Notes: generated from the letters alone by a model not told the origin. Shown: positions 10,911 through 39,885, counted from the first letter of the stretch. The stretch: DNA of 64,000 nucleotides from Pterois miles (GCA_947000775.1 CAMQGK010000466.1:3058501-3122500), one strand, 5' to 3'. Translations and numbers: made by a program.

Positions 10911-11719
10911 CAGACCGTCTTTCTGATGAGAGACTGCAGGAATCGGATTCTGATTGGTTGTTCAGACCCTGATGTCCATGTCACTGCTGTTCTGTGTGTA
11001 GTTGTGTCACGTTATCAGCAGAGACATTAGAATACAGTAGAAATCTGGCCATTAATAGGTTTCATCACACCTTTGTGATGAGTCATTCAGGGGTGCAGGA
11101 GATAATCAGAAGTCATTGCAGAAGGGGAACTGTCAGTCCTGGGACTCCCCACTGTGAATGTGTGCATATGTACATATTAGTGAGTGTGTATGTGCAAGAG
11201 TGTAGGGGGTTTATGGGTGTTTCCCATCGTCCTTCTGCTCACATGATCACCAAAAAACAACAAGACCACATGACTCCCACATGACCTCTCCACTGTTTTC
11301 GAGGAAGTACCTCAAAATTCACCCTCTGTTTTTTGGAGGGCTAAAGAGTGTTATTGCTGACTTATCTCCATCCTGGTGCCCTCTTTCGAGCAGAATACAG
11401 ATGAAACCTTACAGGATGAAGTCAGACTTACTCAGAGTCTAGAGATGTTAGCCTGGAGACATGCTTTGGTTTTCTCTACCTGTACAACAGGGCCCAGTTG
11501 TATAACTGTATGTATAACTTTATATAAAACTTCATTTACAGAGAGGGCAGAGGTCCTTATGTGCTCAGGTAACAACTGGTACCTTATTGTTGGCAACTGA
11601 AGTAGGCAGGAGTAAAGCTACTCCTGAAGAGTATTCATGTGTTTTTGTCATCTTTATGTTGCTCAGGATGAATTTTATTTTGTGTTCCATTGTCCTATGA
11701 AGAGTGACTTGAGAAATCA
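10905..11719. other. Intron 1, no gene seen
   Basis: Unique-looking sequence. Several short frames (10994-11600) have no domain and no matched splice sites. Confidence 0.5.
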
Positions 11720-11945
11720 GTAGGGCTTCCAATCAATTAAAGTGTCACATGATCACATGATTGTCCATAGTTAATGACAATTAATCGTACATTTTTGATC
11801 TGTTCAAAATGTACGTTAAAGTGAGATTTGTCAAGTGTTTAATACTCTTATCAACATGGGAGCAAATATGCTGATTTATGCAAATTTATGTAAACATGCA
11901 CAGTATTATTGGAAATCAGTTAACAACACAGAACAATGACAAATA
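11720..11945 (-). repeat. Rep-A, reverse orientation
   Basis: Starts agggcttccaatcaattaa and contains gttaatgacaattaatcgta, gttcaaaatgtacgttaaag and gagatttgtcaagtgttta. This is the reverse complement of the Rep-A end at 250-455 and 39600-39750. Confidence 0.75.
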
Positions 11946-12063
11946 TTGTCTAGATGCCCTCACAGGTACTGCACTAAAAATATGTTCAGATCATAGCATG
12001 GCAATCCCAGCTGCTTCTCAAACCTAAAGGCCCTAACTGTAACAATTACATGCCGCGGTCGCT

Positions 12064-12380
12064 CGTTTTGGGGGGGGCGGTGCTCAGTCGTAAGGACTTG
12101 GGTTAGGATGTGGAGGACCGGGTTCAATCCCCCATGGACCAAGACCAACTGGTTGCTGGAGAGGTGCCAGTTTACCTCTTGGGCACTGCCGAGGTGCCCT
12201 GAGCAAGGCACCAAACCCCCAACTGCTCTGGGCGCTTGTCAGGAGCAGCCCCATCACTCTGACATCTCTCCATTGACATGTATATGTACTGTGTGAACTG
12301 TACTGTGTGAACAACAGAGTGTAAAACTGAATTTCCCCACTGTGGGACTAATAAAGGAATATCTTTCTTTCTTTCTTTCT
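12064..12380 (+). repeat. SINE-1, full-length tRNA-derived copy
   Basis: The head has an A-box-like stretch (gctcagtcgtaaggacttgg) and a B box (GGTTCAATCC, about 12121-12130), the RNA polymerase III signals of a tRNA-derived SINE. The body and the (TTTC)n tail (about 12362-12380) match the copies at 1-246 and 46338-46644. A 14-bp unit, tgtactgtgtgaac, is tandemly duplicated near 12284-12311 in this copy only. The head is preceded by a G-run. The short frames across it, on both strands, are not genes. Confidence 0.85.
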
Positions 12381-12404
12381 ATTTAAGCATATAATTATTA
12401 AATA

Positions 12405-12535
12405 ATGTTTACAGTAAAGTACATTTTGATCAGTTTTCAGGTAAATACTGGGGTAATTTTTCCAACGAAATTTCAAATAGGTTACTTGCTAAATATCACC
12501 TAATTACCATGACATTCTCAGACCTGTGGTGTTCC
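12405..12535 (+). repeat. Rep-E fragment
   Basis: Shares ttcaggtaaatactggggta, aatttcaaataggttact and cacctaattaccatga with 33490-33600 (+) and, reversed, with 9538-9665. Confidence 0.7.
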
Positions 12536-12992
12536 AGTCAAGGTTATCTGTTGTGATTGTTGCCTTTAAATAAGGAAGGGGATACTCACATTGCAGCTGA
12601 TAATCAATTTCCCTGTTAAACAGACACAGACAGAGCTGACGCATAAGACAAGTATAACATAAAGAGCACCTAACCAGAAAGACGCGGCTCAGTTAACATG
12701 TAAATAAGTGTATCACAACATTGCACACTTCCTCTTCTCTTCTCATAACTCTGTCACTAATGCACCCAATACGTAGTGAATCAGTCGAGGTAGAAGTGTT
12801 ATACACGGCATCTTCTCTTGATGATTATTCTTTTTCTTTAGGAATCCCTGCAGACTTTATTATTCCCTTCCTCTGGCTCAACTCTCACTTTATTCTCCCT
12901 TCCTATCTCCTCCAGAGCTTCCTCTACCTCTCGGGCTGGACTGCGGTGCATTGACGACGGCTCGCCCTCCCCTGCCCCCTCGCCCCCCAGCA

Positions 12993-29722
<16,730 letters not shown>

Positions 29723-30418
29723 ACACACATGCACACCCAAACGCATGCACAAGCACATGCAGAGGTTTCAGTAAAAATGTAAAGCAGCACATTTTTAGCA
29801 CATATGACAGAAAGGAATCAGCCACAAGATGTGACAACATTCACCCAGCGCACACCCATACACGTTTTATACACAATTTGATCACACTGAAGACATTTGT
29901 GGTACAATTATATCCCCTTAACGGCACGAGCAAAAGACAGTACACAGTTGTCACACAGTTTAAAATATTATGTATAGTTTGCGCACTCTTAAGCACATGT
30001 GAGATAAACTGAGCAGCTTGAAACTTTGCCCATCAGAGCATTTACAAGGGGTGAACCAACACTGCCAGGTCAGGAGTTATGCTGCACACTTGGCCTTGTT
30101 TCCATAACTGTGGCTCTGAATCATAATTGAACAAGGGACAAAAACCAGCAGTTAATTAGATTGAAGTTATCAGATACAAGGACAACCGAGTGCATTGTCT
30201 CCCTTGATAGAGGACAAGTTATTTTCTCCTTACATCAACCTCTTTTAGTAACCATAAATGATTGAATGAACGATAGTGAGTAAAATGGAAATAGCTTCAT
30301 GGTCCTGCATGCATAATTTATCTGAAGGGGATGCAGTCCAGTCACATTGTCCTCTTCAATCAGCTATTCCAGTGTTGCCTCTTGCACCAGCTGTTTGGTA
30401 TTTGACACAGATCTGTGT
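29723..30418 (+). other. tfeb: tfeb 3' untranslated region and downstream sequence
   Basis: Unique sequence after the stop. I find no AATAAA before the transposon cluster; the first clear one downstream is at 31256-31261 inside repeat sequence. The 3' end of the transcript is therefore not determined. Confidence 0.5.
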
Positions 30419-31966
30419 TAAGGCCCAGACACACCAAGCCGACAACAAAGAACTAGCGGCGATGAGGGCAGACTGTTGCGTAGCCTCACATCGCCTTTGT
30501 CTTGGCTGAATAGTTGTACTTGAACACACCGCTACAGACTACAGCTGACAATTAGCACATACTTTCTGCACCTGAGTGAGATGAAATAACTCCTCACACC
30601 AGCAGGTTGCGGTAGTCTGTATTCGTCATTCAAAAAGGGAACCCGGAGGACGGTGGATGTACAAGCTGTTGTTATGATACGTACATGAAACAAAGCAGCG
30701 TTTGGCGACCATTTTCTCACTACTCGGGCTGTTTTCGAAACCGCTTACTACATGGTACTGATGAACGCAGTATGCAGTAGGTACTGTATACTGCGTACTG
30801 CGTTCCTCAGTAGTATGCAGTATGTGACAGTTAAAGCAATGTCTTTTGCAGTATGCTACATGAGGCTTTAGCCTTTAAACCAGCTTTTTATAAGATCCTC
30901 CAGGTTTAAACTATTTATTCTAACTGAGATAAGAAACATCTACGAGGGGAGACAGGAAAACGTTACTTGACAAAATTTACAGCAACAGAACATTGGACTT
31001 ATAGCCCTACAGATAGAGAAATGTTAAAGAGGATGATGTTGTCTCGTCAGAGGCAGCCGTCTCGCTCCTCTTCCCTCTTCCCTCTCCTCACCACTCTGCA
31101 GCCGGTCTCTGAGTGTCAGCACCCAGCTGGCGAGCGAGCTACGCCCGTGGGAGATTGTGGAGCTTTTCAATTCAAAAGGCATAAACACAGACTCCTATTA
31201 ATTTATAATAGACATTTATGTTGTGATATTAAAACAAAGTATCTGTCAACAAGGAAATAAAAGCCCCTCATGTACGAGGAGAAAATGTTAACATCTAATA
31301 TTGTAAAACTGTAAACATTAAAAATCTGCACAGTTGATTTCTCGCCTGAAAAAAATTCAGAAATGAGTTTAATGATGAAATAGCTACGAAAAATATAAAA
31401 AACAATCTGTTTTGGCCACTGTTGTGAGTGTAACCGTAGCCTGTAGTGGCCCAGTGTGTTGCATTGTGGGATAATGTAGGTGCGGTATGCTAGAGATTTT
31501 CTTTGAATCAGGGTATTTTTGGCATACTGCAGATTTTGCTTTTGTTCACGTACTGCATACTACAGTTTGGCCAAACCAGTACATACTACTAGTATAGAAT
31601 GCGGCTTCAAAAACAGCCTTGGCTAAATTCCAGATGTCCATGTCCTTGTTAAAATATCTGTTTACTTGAACAATCAGAAGAGCCTTCTGTTTTCCTCCTG
31701 ACTTTACTCGTTGGCTTGCTTTCCTCACATCCATTTCTCTTCTTGTGCACTGATTCGTTCAAGCTGAAAAGCCAATCAGAGTGATTCCTTTCACCAATGG
31801 GCTCCACCACCCATTTCAGCATGCTGAATCTGCCCAAAAAATCTCGAACATGGGCAGAGTAGAGCTGCCAGTGCGGGACACACCGCAAAAACTAGTTGAC
31901 AGATGTTCATGGATGGCCCCAAACTATGTGATGGTCAGCTGCAGCTTGGTGTGTCAGGGCCTTTTG
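30419..31966 (+). mobile_element. Rep-G, inverted-repeat element split by Rep-H
   Basis: Left end taaggcccagacacaccaag (30419) and right end ggtgtgtcagggcctt (about 31951-31966) are inverted terminal repeats. The left body runs to about 30722 and resumes at about 31622. Rep-H occupies the middle. No transposase is seen, so it is non-autonomous. Confidence 0.65.
30726..31620. mobile_element. Rep-H, non-autonomous element inside Rep-G
   Basis: Left end cgggctgttttcgaaaccgc and right end gcggcttcaaaaacagcct are inverted repeats. The ends carry short reiterations of gtatgcagta and tactgcgtac. It contains AATAAA at 31256-31261. The frame at 30967-31260 is not a recognised protein. Confidence 0.65.
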
Positions 31967-33210
31967 CCTGCTACACTGAAGTGTATTCTTCAGGTGTTCA
32001 CATTTTACTAGACGAGGCAGATAATTCAGCTTTCAGCAAAGCCCCTTTAATTTACTGCATCCACTCCACTTCTATTTGTAATTGTTGTCTTCTTAGAAAC
32101 ACACACTGCTGTCCCCCCAGTTTCTCCACCTTTAACACCGTCCTGACCTTTACTGTGGAGGGAGTAGAGAATACATTTGGATGATCTCCAGAATACAGTG
32201 TGTCATCCAAAACTGTGAGGTGTCAAAATACTCAGGTACTGTAACAGAATACGCAAGCCGGATCATTTTTAAGCAGTAGCAGATGTCAACCTGAACGTGT
32301 CCGACTCGTAACCCCGATCAATGTGCCTTTTCATTTATGCAGCTGCTGCTCTTCAAAAGCATGTTTTTATAGGTTGGAGATCACGACCAGGGTTTAGATT
32401 TAATATCAGTTATGCCTGTAAATGCTTTGCTTCTGTACCATCTATTCCTGTGTTGTTGTAGGAGATAAAAGTTTCATTTTTCCTCTCTCTAATTGACTTT
32501 GTAGGGCACTGCTTGCATGAGAGGCCCAGGTGAAGGAAATGCAGTATACAGTGACGAGGTTTAATATTGGAGAGAGAAAGAGAGTCTCAGCTGGCAGCAG
32601 AAATCTTCGCTGTTAAACATCAGCAGTCACTTTCTCTCTATTTTAACTTTGAATTTTGGAGCCATACAGAAACTTGATTATTTTATTTGATTCAATTCAA
32701 ATTGCTCATTTTATGAATGTAAGTTTTACCAGAGATTCTGGTCAGACTGAAGCAGGTCGGCGTCTTTGCCATACCTGACTTTGGTTTCCATGGAGACTGG
32801 AAGAGGACAGACTTCACACATAAACTCTGAGCCGAGGAGTTGTGGCTGCCACGCTCTCTGTCTGTCTGCCAGAGTTGTGCCTTTTCCCTTTCAGCCACAG
32901 TTTGACTGTTGTACTTTCACCCAGCCGACACTCCATAGAGCTGCTCAGGCCTCCTCTACTCTTCCACTAGAGGGCGCTCTGCAGAGCAAACTACAGGTAA
33001 AACTGGTTCTGATTTTACTGAGAATATAAATGTTTTACCAGAATCCATTCACTGGCTTTTAGTGTTTTTTTTTTATTGACGTGATTTGATTTGTGTGTGC
33101 ATGTGTGTGCGCACTTATAGTGTATAGGGTGTTGACAGACATATAGTATTATCGCATTGTGAGGACTCGCCTTCCATTTGGGGATCAAATTCTGGTCCCC
33201 ACAAGGTTAA
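31967..33210. other. Downstream sequence, no gene seen
   Basis: Unique-looking with no exon pairs. A 32766-33029 frame lacks domains. Confidence 0.45.
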
Positions 33211-33612
33211 AGGGTAACACTTCATGCTCTTAATCAGAGGCGGAAAACCAAAACTAATAGAAGACACTTCTGATCAGGCACAAATCTCAACATTGTGACT
33301 TATTGTCGATGTAATGATTCTGAGTTTTTTTTTACCTTTGTTGCTAATAAATTTAATGTATTATTTACTAATAATACATTAAATTTATTAGCAACAAAAG
33401 AAATTATTTGACATTGATGTATTGTATTATAATAAATAAATGATCAGCTATAAGGAAATAGCAGAATAGAGTTATTAAATTGTTTATTTAGTAATTTTTG
33501 ATAAGTTTTGAGGTAAATATTGGGGTAATTTGGCAGTAATTTCAAATAGGTTACTTTCCTAATTATCACCTAATTACCATGAAATTTGCCGACCTATAAA
33601 TTGAAGTGTGAC
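33211..33612 (+). mobile_element. Rep-E, MITE-like element with ends
   Basis: Left end gggtaacacttcat and right end tgaagtgtgacc are inverted terminal repeats. The core is shared with 12405-12535 and 9538-9665. It contains a perfect hairpin (33337-33398). Confidence 0.65.
33337..33398. repeat. Perfect 29-bp hairpin, 4-base loop
   Basis: Arm 33337-33365 and arm 33370-33398 are exact reverse complements (tttgttgctaataaatttaa against ttaaatttattagcaacaaa), loop tact. Confidence 0.95.
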
Positions 33613-33700
33613 CAGTTAAAGTCTCCCACTCAAAATGTAATTTGTTTCATGTTATTTTTTGGATATTTGACCTTTACTGTGCAGAATGACAAAAGTTTGA

Positions 33701-33732
33701 CAGCAGACGAATGTGAAAACATTCGTCTGCTG
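33701..33732. repeat. Perfect 14-bp hairpin with GAAA loop
   Basis: CAGCAGACGAATGT, then GAAA, then ACATTCGTCTGCTG. An exact inverted repeat closing a GNRA-type tetraloop if transcribed from the + strand. Confidence 0.95.
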
Positions 33733-34044
33733 AAGGGGGGAGTTTCTCTGTGCTACACTTAAATCTGAGTTAAACACATGTACATGGGATCAGGCGTTTG
33801 TGATATCACAGCTAGTTCGGAGGCCAGCGAGGCTTGCACAAGTGTGATGTGGGAATTTGAAGCCTCCAGTGCACGTACACTGAGAATAGTGAAGTAGGAG
33901 ACGTCTTATGTCCAGTAGTTAAACTTCTGAAATAAACAATATTTGCATATTCATAGTTGCTGGAGAATGATTGAATATAATTTTAATATTCTTTTATGTA
34001 GGTTACTGATTTTTCTTATCTTATCAGCTACAAATACTTACTCC
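33733..34044. other. No gene seen
   Basis: Unassigned sequence between the hairpin and Rep-Q. Confidence 0.45.
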
Positions 34045-34515
34045 AAGCAAGGGTCGTAACAGTACACCGGTATCAAGGTATACTGTGATAAGAAAGTTGA
34101 CCATTATCATAATATGTACATTTGCTGATCTACGTATTGAAAACGGTTACTTAAGTGAGTGTGTGAGCTACAGAAGCAGTGTGGCTTAAATGTTAATAAT
34201 CATAGGACATTATTTTAAAAGCTCAGAGCTGATGTTATTTTTTCATCTAGTAGTTAATTCAACATGCTGTAGTGCTGCTGACATGTAAACTAACATGCTT
34301 CAGTTATATAACATTATAGTTGCTATTTTTTAATCAGGTTTATGTTTCTGTTTATTATAATTCTGCTGCCATTTCTTTAAGGGTCAGTGTAACTGATAAT
34401 AACAACAACAATAATAATAATAATAGTGTAATTCTGTATACCGTAAACCTGTGAAACTGTGTTATTTTCTAAGATGATTATCGTACCATGAAAATGTCAT
34501 TACAACCTTGCAAGC
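34045..34515. repeat. Rep-Q, probable inverted-repeat element
   Basis: Left gcaagggtcgtaacagtaca and right cattacaaccttgc are roughly inverted. Interior features are accggtatcaaggtatactg at the left and gataattatcgtacc-like text at the right, typical of a common teleost element. Confidence 0.5.
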
Positions 34516-36120
34516 AGACTATTTTGCCCGAAACATCTCGGCCTCATCTTTTCCGATTAAATTTTAAGTTAGTGTAAATCTCCAGGGAATGAATGCAAGT
34601 CAGTGAAATGTCCCCCTGAAGTGAGGAGGAAAAGTTTGTTTGGTTTTACAAGAAAATGTGGTGACAACATGCACATACATCTAAATAAATTGTTCAGCAT
34701 TTAGAAATAAAACCAAATATAAATGAAATTTAGAAAAAGCTCATTGGGGGAATGACAAATTTAGGGACAGTACAGTTAAAATGTTAAAGTGTCTCTCAGG
34801 ATTAGATACCGTCTATTATTCAAATGTAAGACTATAAGTTAATGCTTTTTTTTCTGAGCATAAATTTGTTTATTAGTGTATGTTTCTTACAGTCTTTGCA
34901 GATGACAGATTAATGAATGTTATTACATGATATGTCCACCAGGGAGCACCAGAGGTCTATAATGTTGTAGACTGTCCTCCTGTCCTCTTCAACTCTCTTC
35001 TGTGAGATCATGTCACAGAAAAGACTGAGCTGCTGTGCAGTGTGGCTCTTTTAAATACTACTACTACTACTAGTACTACTACAATGAGCACCTTGAAGCA
35101 CTGTGCGTGTGCAGAAAACAGCAGCAGCTGTTGGAGACACCGATTGCATTTTTTCCCCTGTTGAATTAAAACCATTTCATAAAATCCCCACATAGCAGGA
35201 CATCATTCCCATTACACACCTTTAACGAGGGGAAATATATAAAGGTTTTGACAAATTAAATTTATTGGTGCCAATTTGGTAAAATGACCCTATTTTCGCA
35301 GAGGTGGCGGCCTTCACATTTCACCTGCCTCCTCCTTTTTTGGCCTCTTTTGCAGCTCTTTCCATTCTCTCCTGATGTATTAGTCCAGGGCTGCTTCAGG
35401 ATGATCCATAAAACCATTTAACAGCCTTTCTTAAGTTAAATCGGGGTAATCTTATTCCCCATCCACACACGTACACACACACACACTGACTGATGCCGCA
35501 GAGCATGTTAAAGTGTAGTGGTGGTGTCTGCAGCCCATCCACAGGCCCATTCTCCCGGGTCTTTATGATGCTAATGTACTCCCCAGTCTAATAAATCCCT
35601 GTAGAGCTGCAAAGAGTAGATCTTATGGCTCACTCTGATCACCACCTTTTCGCCCATCTCTCCCCCCCAACACACATACATGCACTGCTATTACTGCAGC
35701 AGAAGTGCCTGCCTTGCACTTCCACAGATACTTGGGTGGCTGTTTAGTAAGAGAGAGAGAGGGGAAGGGTTGAGACAAATCAAACATGAAGGTGCAATTT
35801 AAGAGATGTTGGCAGCGTTCAGCCCTGGCGTAGTGCGCTGGTTGTGGAGCGAGGAGGGACAAACTAAGCAACACTCATCACCTCTTTTCTGATGGTTGGG
35901 CCTCTTGAAGTGGGTTTGGCACGGCACCGTGCCCCGCCGAGGGGTGAAGTAAAATAATCACTGAGGTTTCTCTTAATGTTCAACAAGGAGTTGAGGATGG
36001 ATCCGCTATCGGAGCGCTTCATTCTGTCTTCCAACCAATCCTCCTTTCATCCTTGCTCCTCCTCACCCCGTCTCCCTTTACCTCCCACCCTCCCTTCATA
36101 GTCTTCTTCTGGCCGCTGGG

Positions 36121-36121
<1 letters not shown>
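34516..36121. other. No gene seen
   Basis: Unique-looking. GC-balanced sequence at 35300-35600 and 35880-36110 may be regulatory but has no exon structure. Frames at 35623-36315 are composition-driven. Confidence 0.4.

Positions 36122-36175
<54 letters not shown>
36122..36175. repeat. (GT)n microsatellite
   Basis: Uninterrupted GT run followed by CCTCCCTCCC repeats. Confidence 0.95.
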
Positions 36176-36179
<4 letters not shown>

Positions 36180-37099
36180 CATGCGTCCGTCCTCCCTCCC
36201 TCCCTCCCTCCCAGGGGAGCAGTGTGTCACTCCGCTTGAAGCCAATGGAAGAGAGGTGAAAGGGGGCTGATTGAGCTAATTTAGCCCCTGGATGTGAGAG
36301 CAGGAAAGGCCTCACCCTCTGCTAATAGACAGACATCAAAATGGAGATGAGGAGATGGGGGGGGGTGTAAGGAGGGAAAGAAGAGAGGAGGGGAGGCAGG
36401 ACCATAAAACTGAGACGACTTTTTGATGGATTTATCTCTTTTTGTCCAAGGGGATGTGGAGAAAACTTTTATGAACACTGAGTGACATTGTGAAGTTGGT
36501 AAAGGTTTATGTGTGTTGCCTTGAATTAAAACCTGCTGATATTACTTATTGATCCGTCCTCCTCCATTAAGATACCGTCAATCACGATCTGCTTTATGAT
36601 CTCTTCTTGCTCAGGCCACTCACCGTACATCCTCCCTGACAGGCAGACTGGAAGTCACACCAAAAATACCGGCTTTTACCACATGGATGGAGATTGTAGA
36701 CACTTTTTATAGCTTTTGCAGGCATACATACTCCTGTAGGACGTGATGGCCTGCTATCAAAAAGCCTCTAATGAAGATGGTACGATGACACAACATTGAT
36801 TTTAGCTCCATAATTCATCAGCGCTGCAGATTCAAGCTTGTTCTAAAGTTTTGGGGGCACCTCTGAAACTAAAATCTATTTCCAAAGTTATTTACTTTTT
36901 TTTACAGTATTTTGTATGTTTACATACATGGATTTCTAGTTCAAACTATTCTAATTTTATCTACATATATTAGCTCTCAGTTGAGTGTTAAATTGATAGC
37001 ATTTTTATGTAGACAAATATTTAAAGAAATAATAATACATCCACTGAAAGTATGGCTTTCCCTGAAAAACACAACCCGCTGTCAGGTGAGTAAAAATCA
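36176..37099. other. No gene seen
   Basis: Balanced composition at 36240-36800 (for example ctgattgagctaatttagcc), conserved-element-like but without an exon. Confidence 0.4.
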
Positions 37100-37890
37100 T
37101 GGCGTCATATGAAACTAGTAAGCCTAAGGAATTCATTGGTACTAACTAGGCCATACCAGCTTGTCGCAAAACAGTCTAGATAATTCTCCAATATATGCTA
37201 AATTTTGGTGAGGAAAAACTGGCATGGACATTTTCACAGTAGTCCCTCGACCTCTGACCTCAAGATGTGTGAATGAAAATGGGTCCTATGGGTATCCCCT
37301 TTTTGCAGATATGCCCACTTTATAATAATCACATGCAGTTTGGGGGAAGTCATAGTCAAGTCAGCACACTGACACACTGACAGCTGTTGCTGCCTGTTGG
37401 GCTGCAGTTTGCCATGTTATGATTTGAATATATATTTAATGCTAAATGCACCTGTGAGGGTTTCTGGACAATGTATGTCATTGTTTCATGTTATTAATTG
37501 ATTTCCAACAATAATGAATATAAACATACATTTGCATAAAGCAGCATTACCCACTCCCATGTTCCTTGACCTCTGACCTCAAGATATGTAAATGAAAATG
37601 GGTTCTATGATTACCCACAAGTCTCCCCTTAACAGACATGCCCACTTTATGATAATCACATGCTGTTTTTTTGCATGTAGTGCAAATGTGTTATTTTTGC
37701 CTATCCTAAAATAGTGTATTTTTGATGTGTTCTTTACACTATGACAGTTTTCCTGAAAATTATATTTCAAAAATTGCAATATATCACCTTGCTTACAGTA
37801 TCACAATATATCGTAATGTACTGAATCATCACCCCTGTGTCATGATAGGTATCGGATCGCCAGATTCTTGCCAATGCACAGCCCTAATTT
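37100..37890 (+). repeat. Rep-A with partial internal duplication, fused to Rep-B end
   Basis: The core cctctgacctcaagat...gtgaatgaaaatgggt...gcccactttataataatcac occurs at about 37250-37345 and again at about 37567-37665. It then passes into the reversed Rep-B end (gtatcacaatatatcgtaat, cagattcttgccaatgcaca, gccctaat at 37880-37890). Two DR1 motifs are at 37248-37260 and 37567-37579. Confidence 0.75.
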
Positions 37891-38639
37891 AAATTTAAAA
37901 AATTTGCGGGTCCAAAATTAATGTTTTGTTTATCTCTGTGGAAGATATCTGCATGATGTTCCCACCTCTAGCAAGGCTTGTGAGCATGCGGTGTCTCTGT
38001 GTTGTCAGTTAGTGTGGAAAAAAAACAAACGGCTGAGATTGGTGGTAAGTGCCTGGCAACGACTTGTTGTGAAGTAAACGCAATGGATAGGGGGAAGGAG
38101 AATGCAACGTCTAATGGCTGAATTTTAGCAATTGTATCTTTAAAAAGGGCTGAAAAAAGGCAGTCAGACATTGTAAAAATAGCTTTGTCCCTTTGAAAGG
38201 TCAAAGCTGAGAGCTCACAAACACCCATCACACAGTCAAGGCGATTACTCCTTCCTCTCCCTTTCCCTCACAGTCTCTCGCTAACTAACTCCATCTCGAC
38301 GCTGTCGCCACAAACCCCCTGTCCTTCTTCATTCCCACCTCTCCTGCCCCTCTTTATTCTGCTGCACCTTTGTCCATCTTCCTCTACATATTTAATACTC
38401 CTCGTTGACTTCCCCTCAACCCCTCATGCTTCTATTCCTGAAAGAAAAGGAGCTCAAATTGGCTGGAGAGATGAATAATGTACCCGCCATTAACAGTGGC
38501 GTGGAAGGATCGGTCTTTTCATGTGTGTGGAGGTGAAGAGATGAGTTGAGGACTGGGCGGCGGTGGTGGTGGTGGGCTGTGGTCTGGGTCTTTATCGTTC
38601 TGTCTAACTTTTACTCAGACTGCAGCAGAGGAAGACACA
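37891..38639. other. No gene seen
   Basis: Pyrimidine-rich at about 38240-38420. A 38560-38580 TGG run. No exon. Confidence 0.45.
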
Positions 38640-39885
38640 CAGTAGTGGAAAGTAACAAAGTGGCCTAGATTTACTCAAGTACTGTACTTAAGTACAAATT
38701 TGAAATACTGGTACTTTACTTGAGTATATTGATTTTTTTTCCGCTACTTTATGCTTCTACTCCACTACAATTTGTGGGAAATATTTACTTTTTACCACAT
38801 TTATTTAGTAACTTACTTACTTTACAGATTCAGATTAATAATACAAAATACAATATAATCACCAAATAAATTATACTATTATATCAATTACACTTCACAA
38901 GCTACCATCGGCATATAAAGTAATGTAAAATATGTTTAAATAAATAAATTAACAAAAAACGACCCACATAAACCTGCTGCATTATTAAAATGATGTACAC
39001 ATTAATGCATCAATAATCATAATCCAGTAATAAAGTGTACATTATTTTGAAATGGGACATTCTGCATAATGTAGTACTTTTACTTTTGATATTTAAAGTA
39101 CATTTTATTTAAGGCTGTCAAAGTTAACATGATAGTTACGCGATAATGCAAATTTATTTCAGTGCCGCTAATTTCTTTAACACATTAACACATCTTGTGA
39201 TTTTTAGGTTGGAGCGGACTCAGGAAACTAGAAAAACGAAGGAATCCATTGGGACCAACCACGTCATATTAGCTTGTCATGAAAGAGGCTGAATAATGCT
39301 CCAAACTTGTGCTAAATTTTGGTGAAGAAAAACTGACATGGCCATTTTCAAAGGAGTCTCTTGACCTCTGACCTCAAGATAATGAATGAAAATGGTTTCT
39401 ATGGGTACCTACAAGTCTCTCCTTTAAAGACATGCTCACTTTACAATAATCACATGCAGTTTGGATCAAGTCATAGTCAAGTCAACACACTGACACACTG
39501 ACAGCTGTTGTTGCCTGTTGAGCTGCAGTTTGCCATGTAATGTTTTCAACATATTTCTTATACTAAATGCAGTACCTTTGAGGGTTTCTGGACAATATCT
39601 GTTATTTTTTTCGTGTTGCTAATTGATTTACAATAATAAATATATACATAAATCAGTATATTTGCCCACTTCCATTTTGATAAGAAAAGAAAATGTGAGT
39701 AATTTGCGATTAATCACAATTAAATATTTTAATTGCTTTTCAGCCCTAATTTTAAAGCAACAATTTAGTACTTTTACTTGTGTAAGATTTTGAATGTATG
39801 ACTTTTACTTATAACAGAGTATTTTTACACTGTGGTGTTGCTACTTTTACTAAAGCACAAGATCTGAGTACTTCTTCCACCACTG
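38640..39885. mobile_element. Rep-P (hAT-like ends) interrupted by Rep-A
   Basis: Left end cagtagtggaaagtaac and right end cttcttccaccactg are inverted. The interior carries tactcaagtactgtacttaa, ctactccactacaatttgtg and acattctgcataatgtagta, the hallmark of a very common teleost element. Rep-A (39111-39750) interrupts it. Confidence 0.8.
39111..39750 (+). mobile_element. Rep-A, most complete copy
   Basis: Starts aaggctgtcaaagttaacat and ends gcttttcagccctaat; the termini are inverted (GGCTG / CAGCC). Reference copy for the other Rep-A fragments in this window. No coding capacity. DR1 motif TGACCTCTGACCT at 39362-39374. Confidence 0.8.

Noticed and set aside
12084..12314. Recurring frames (HSTYTCQWRDVR-type) near 45, 12084 and 46416
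   Set aside because: They recur because they are SINE-1 sequence, not a gene family.
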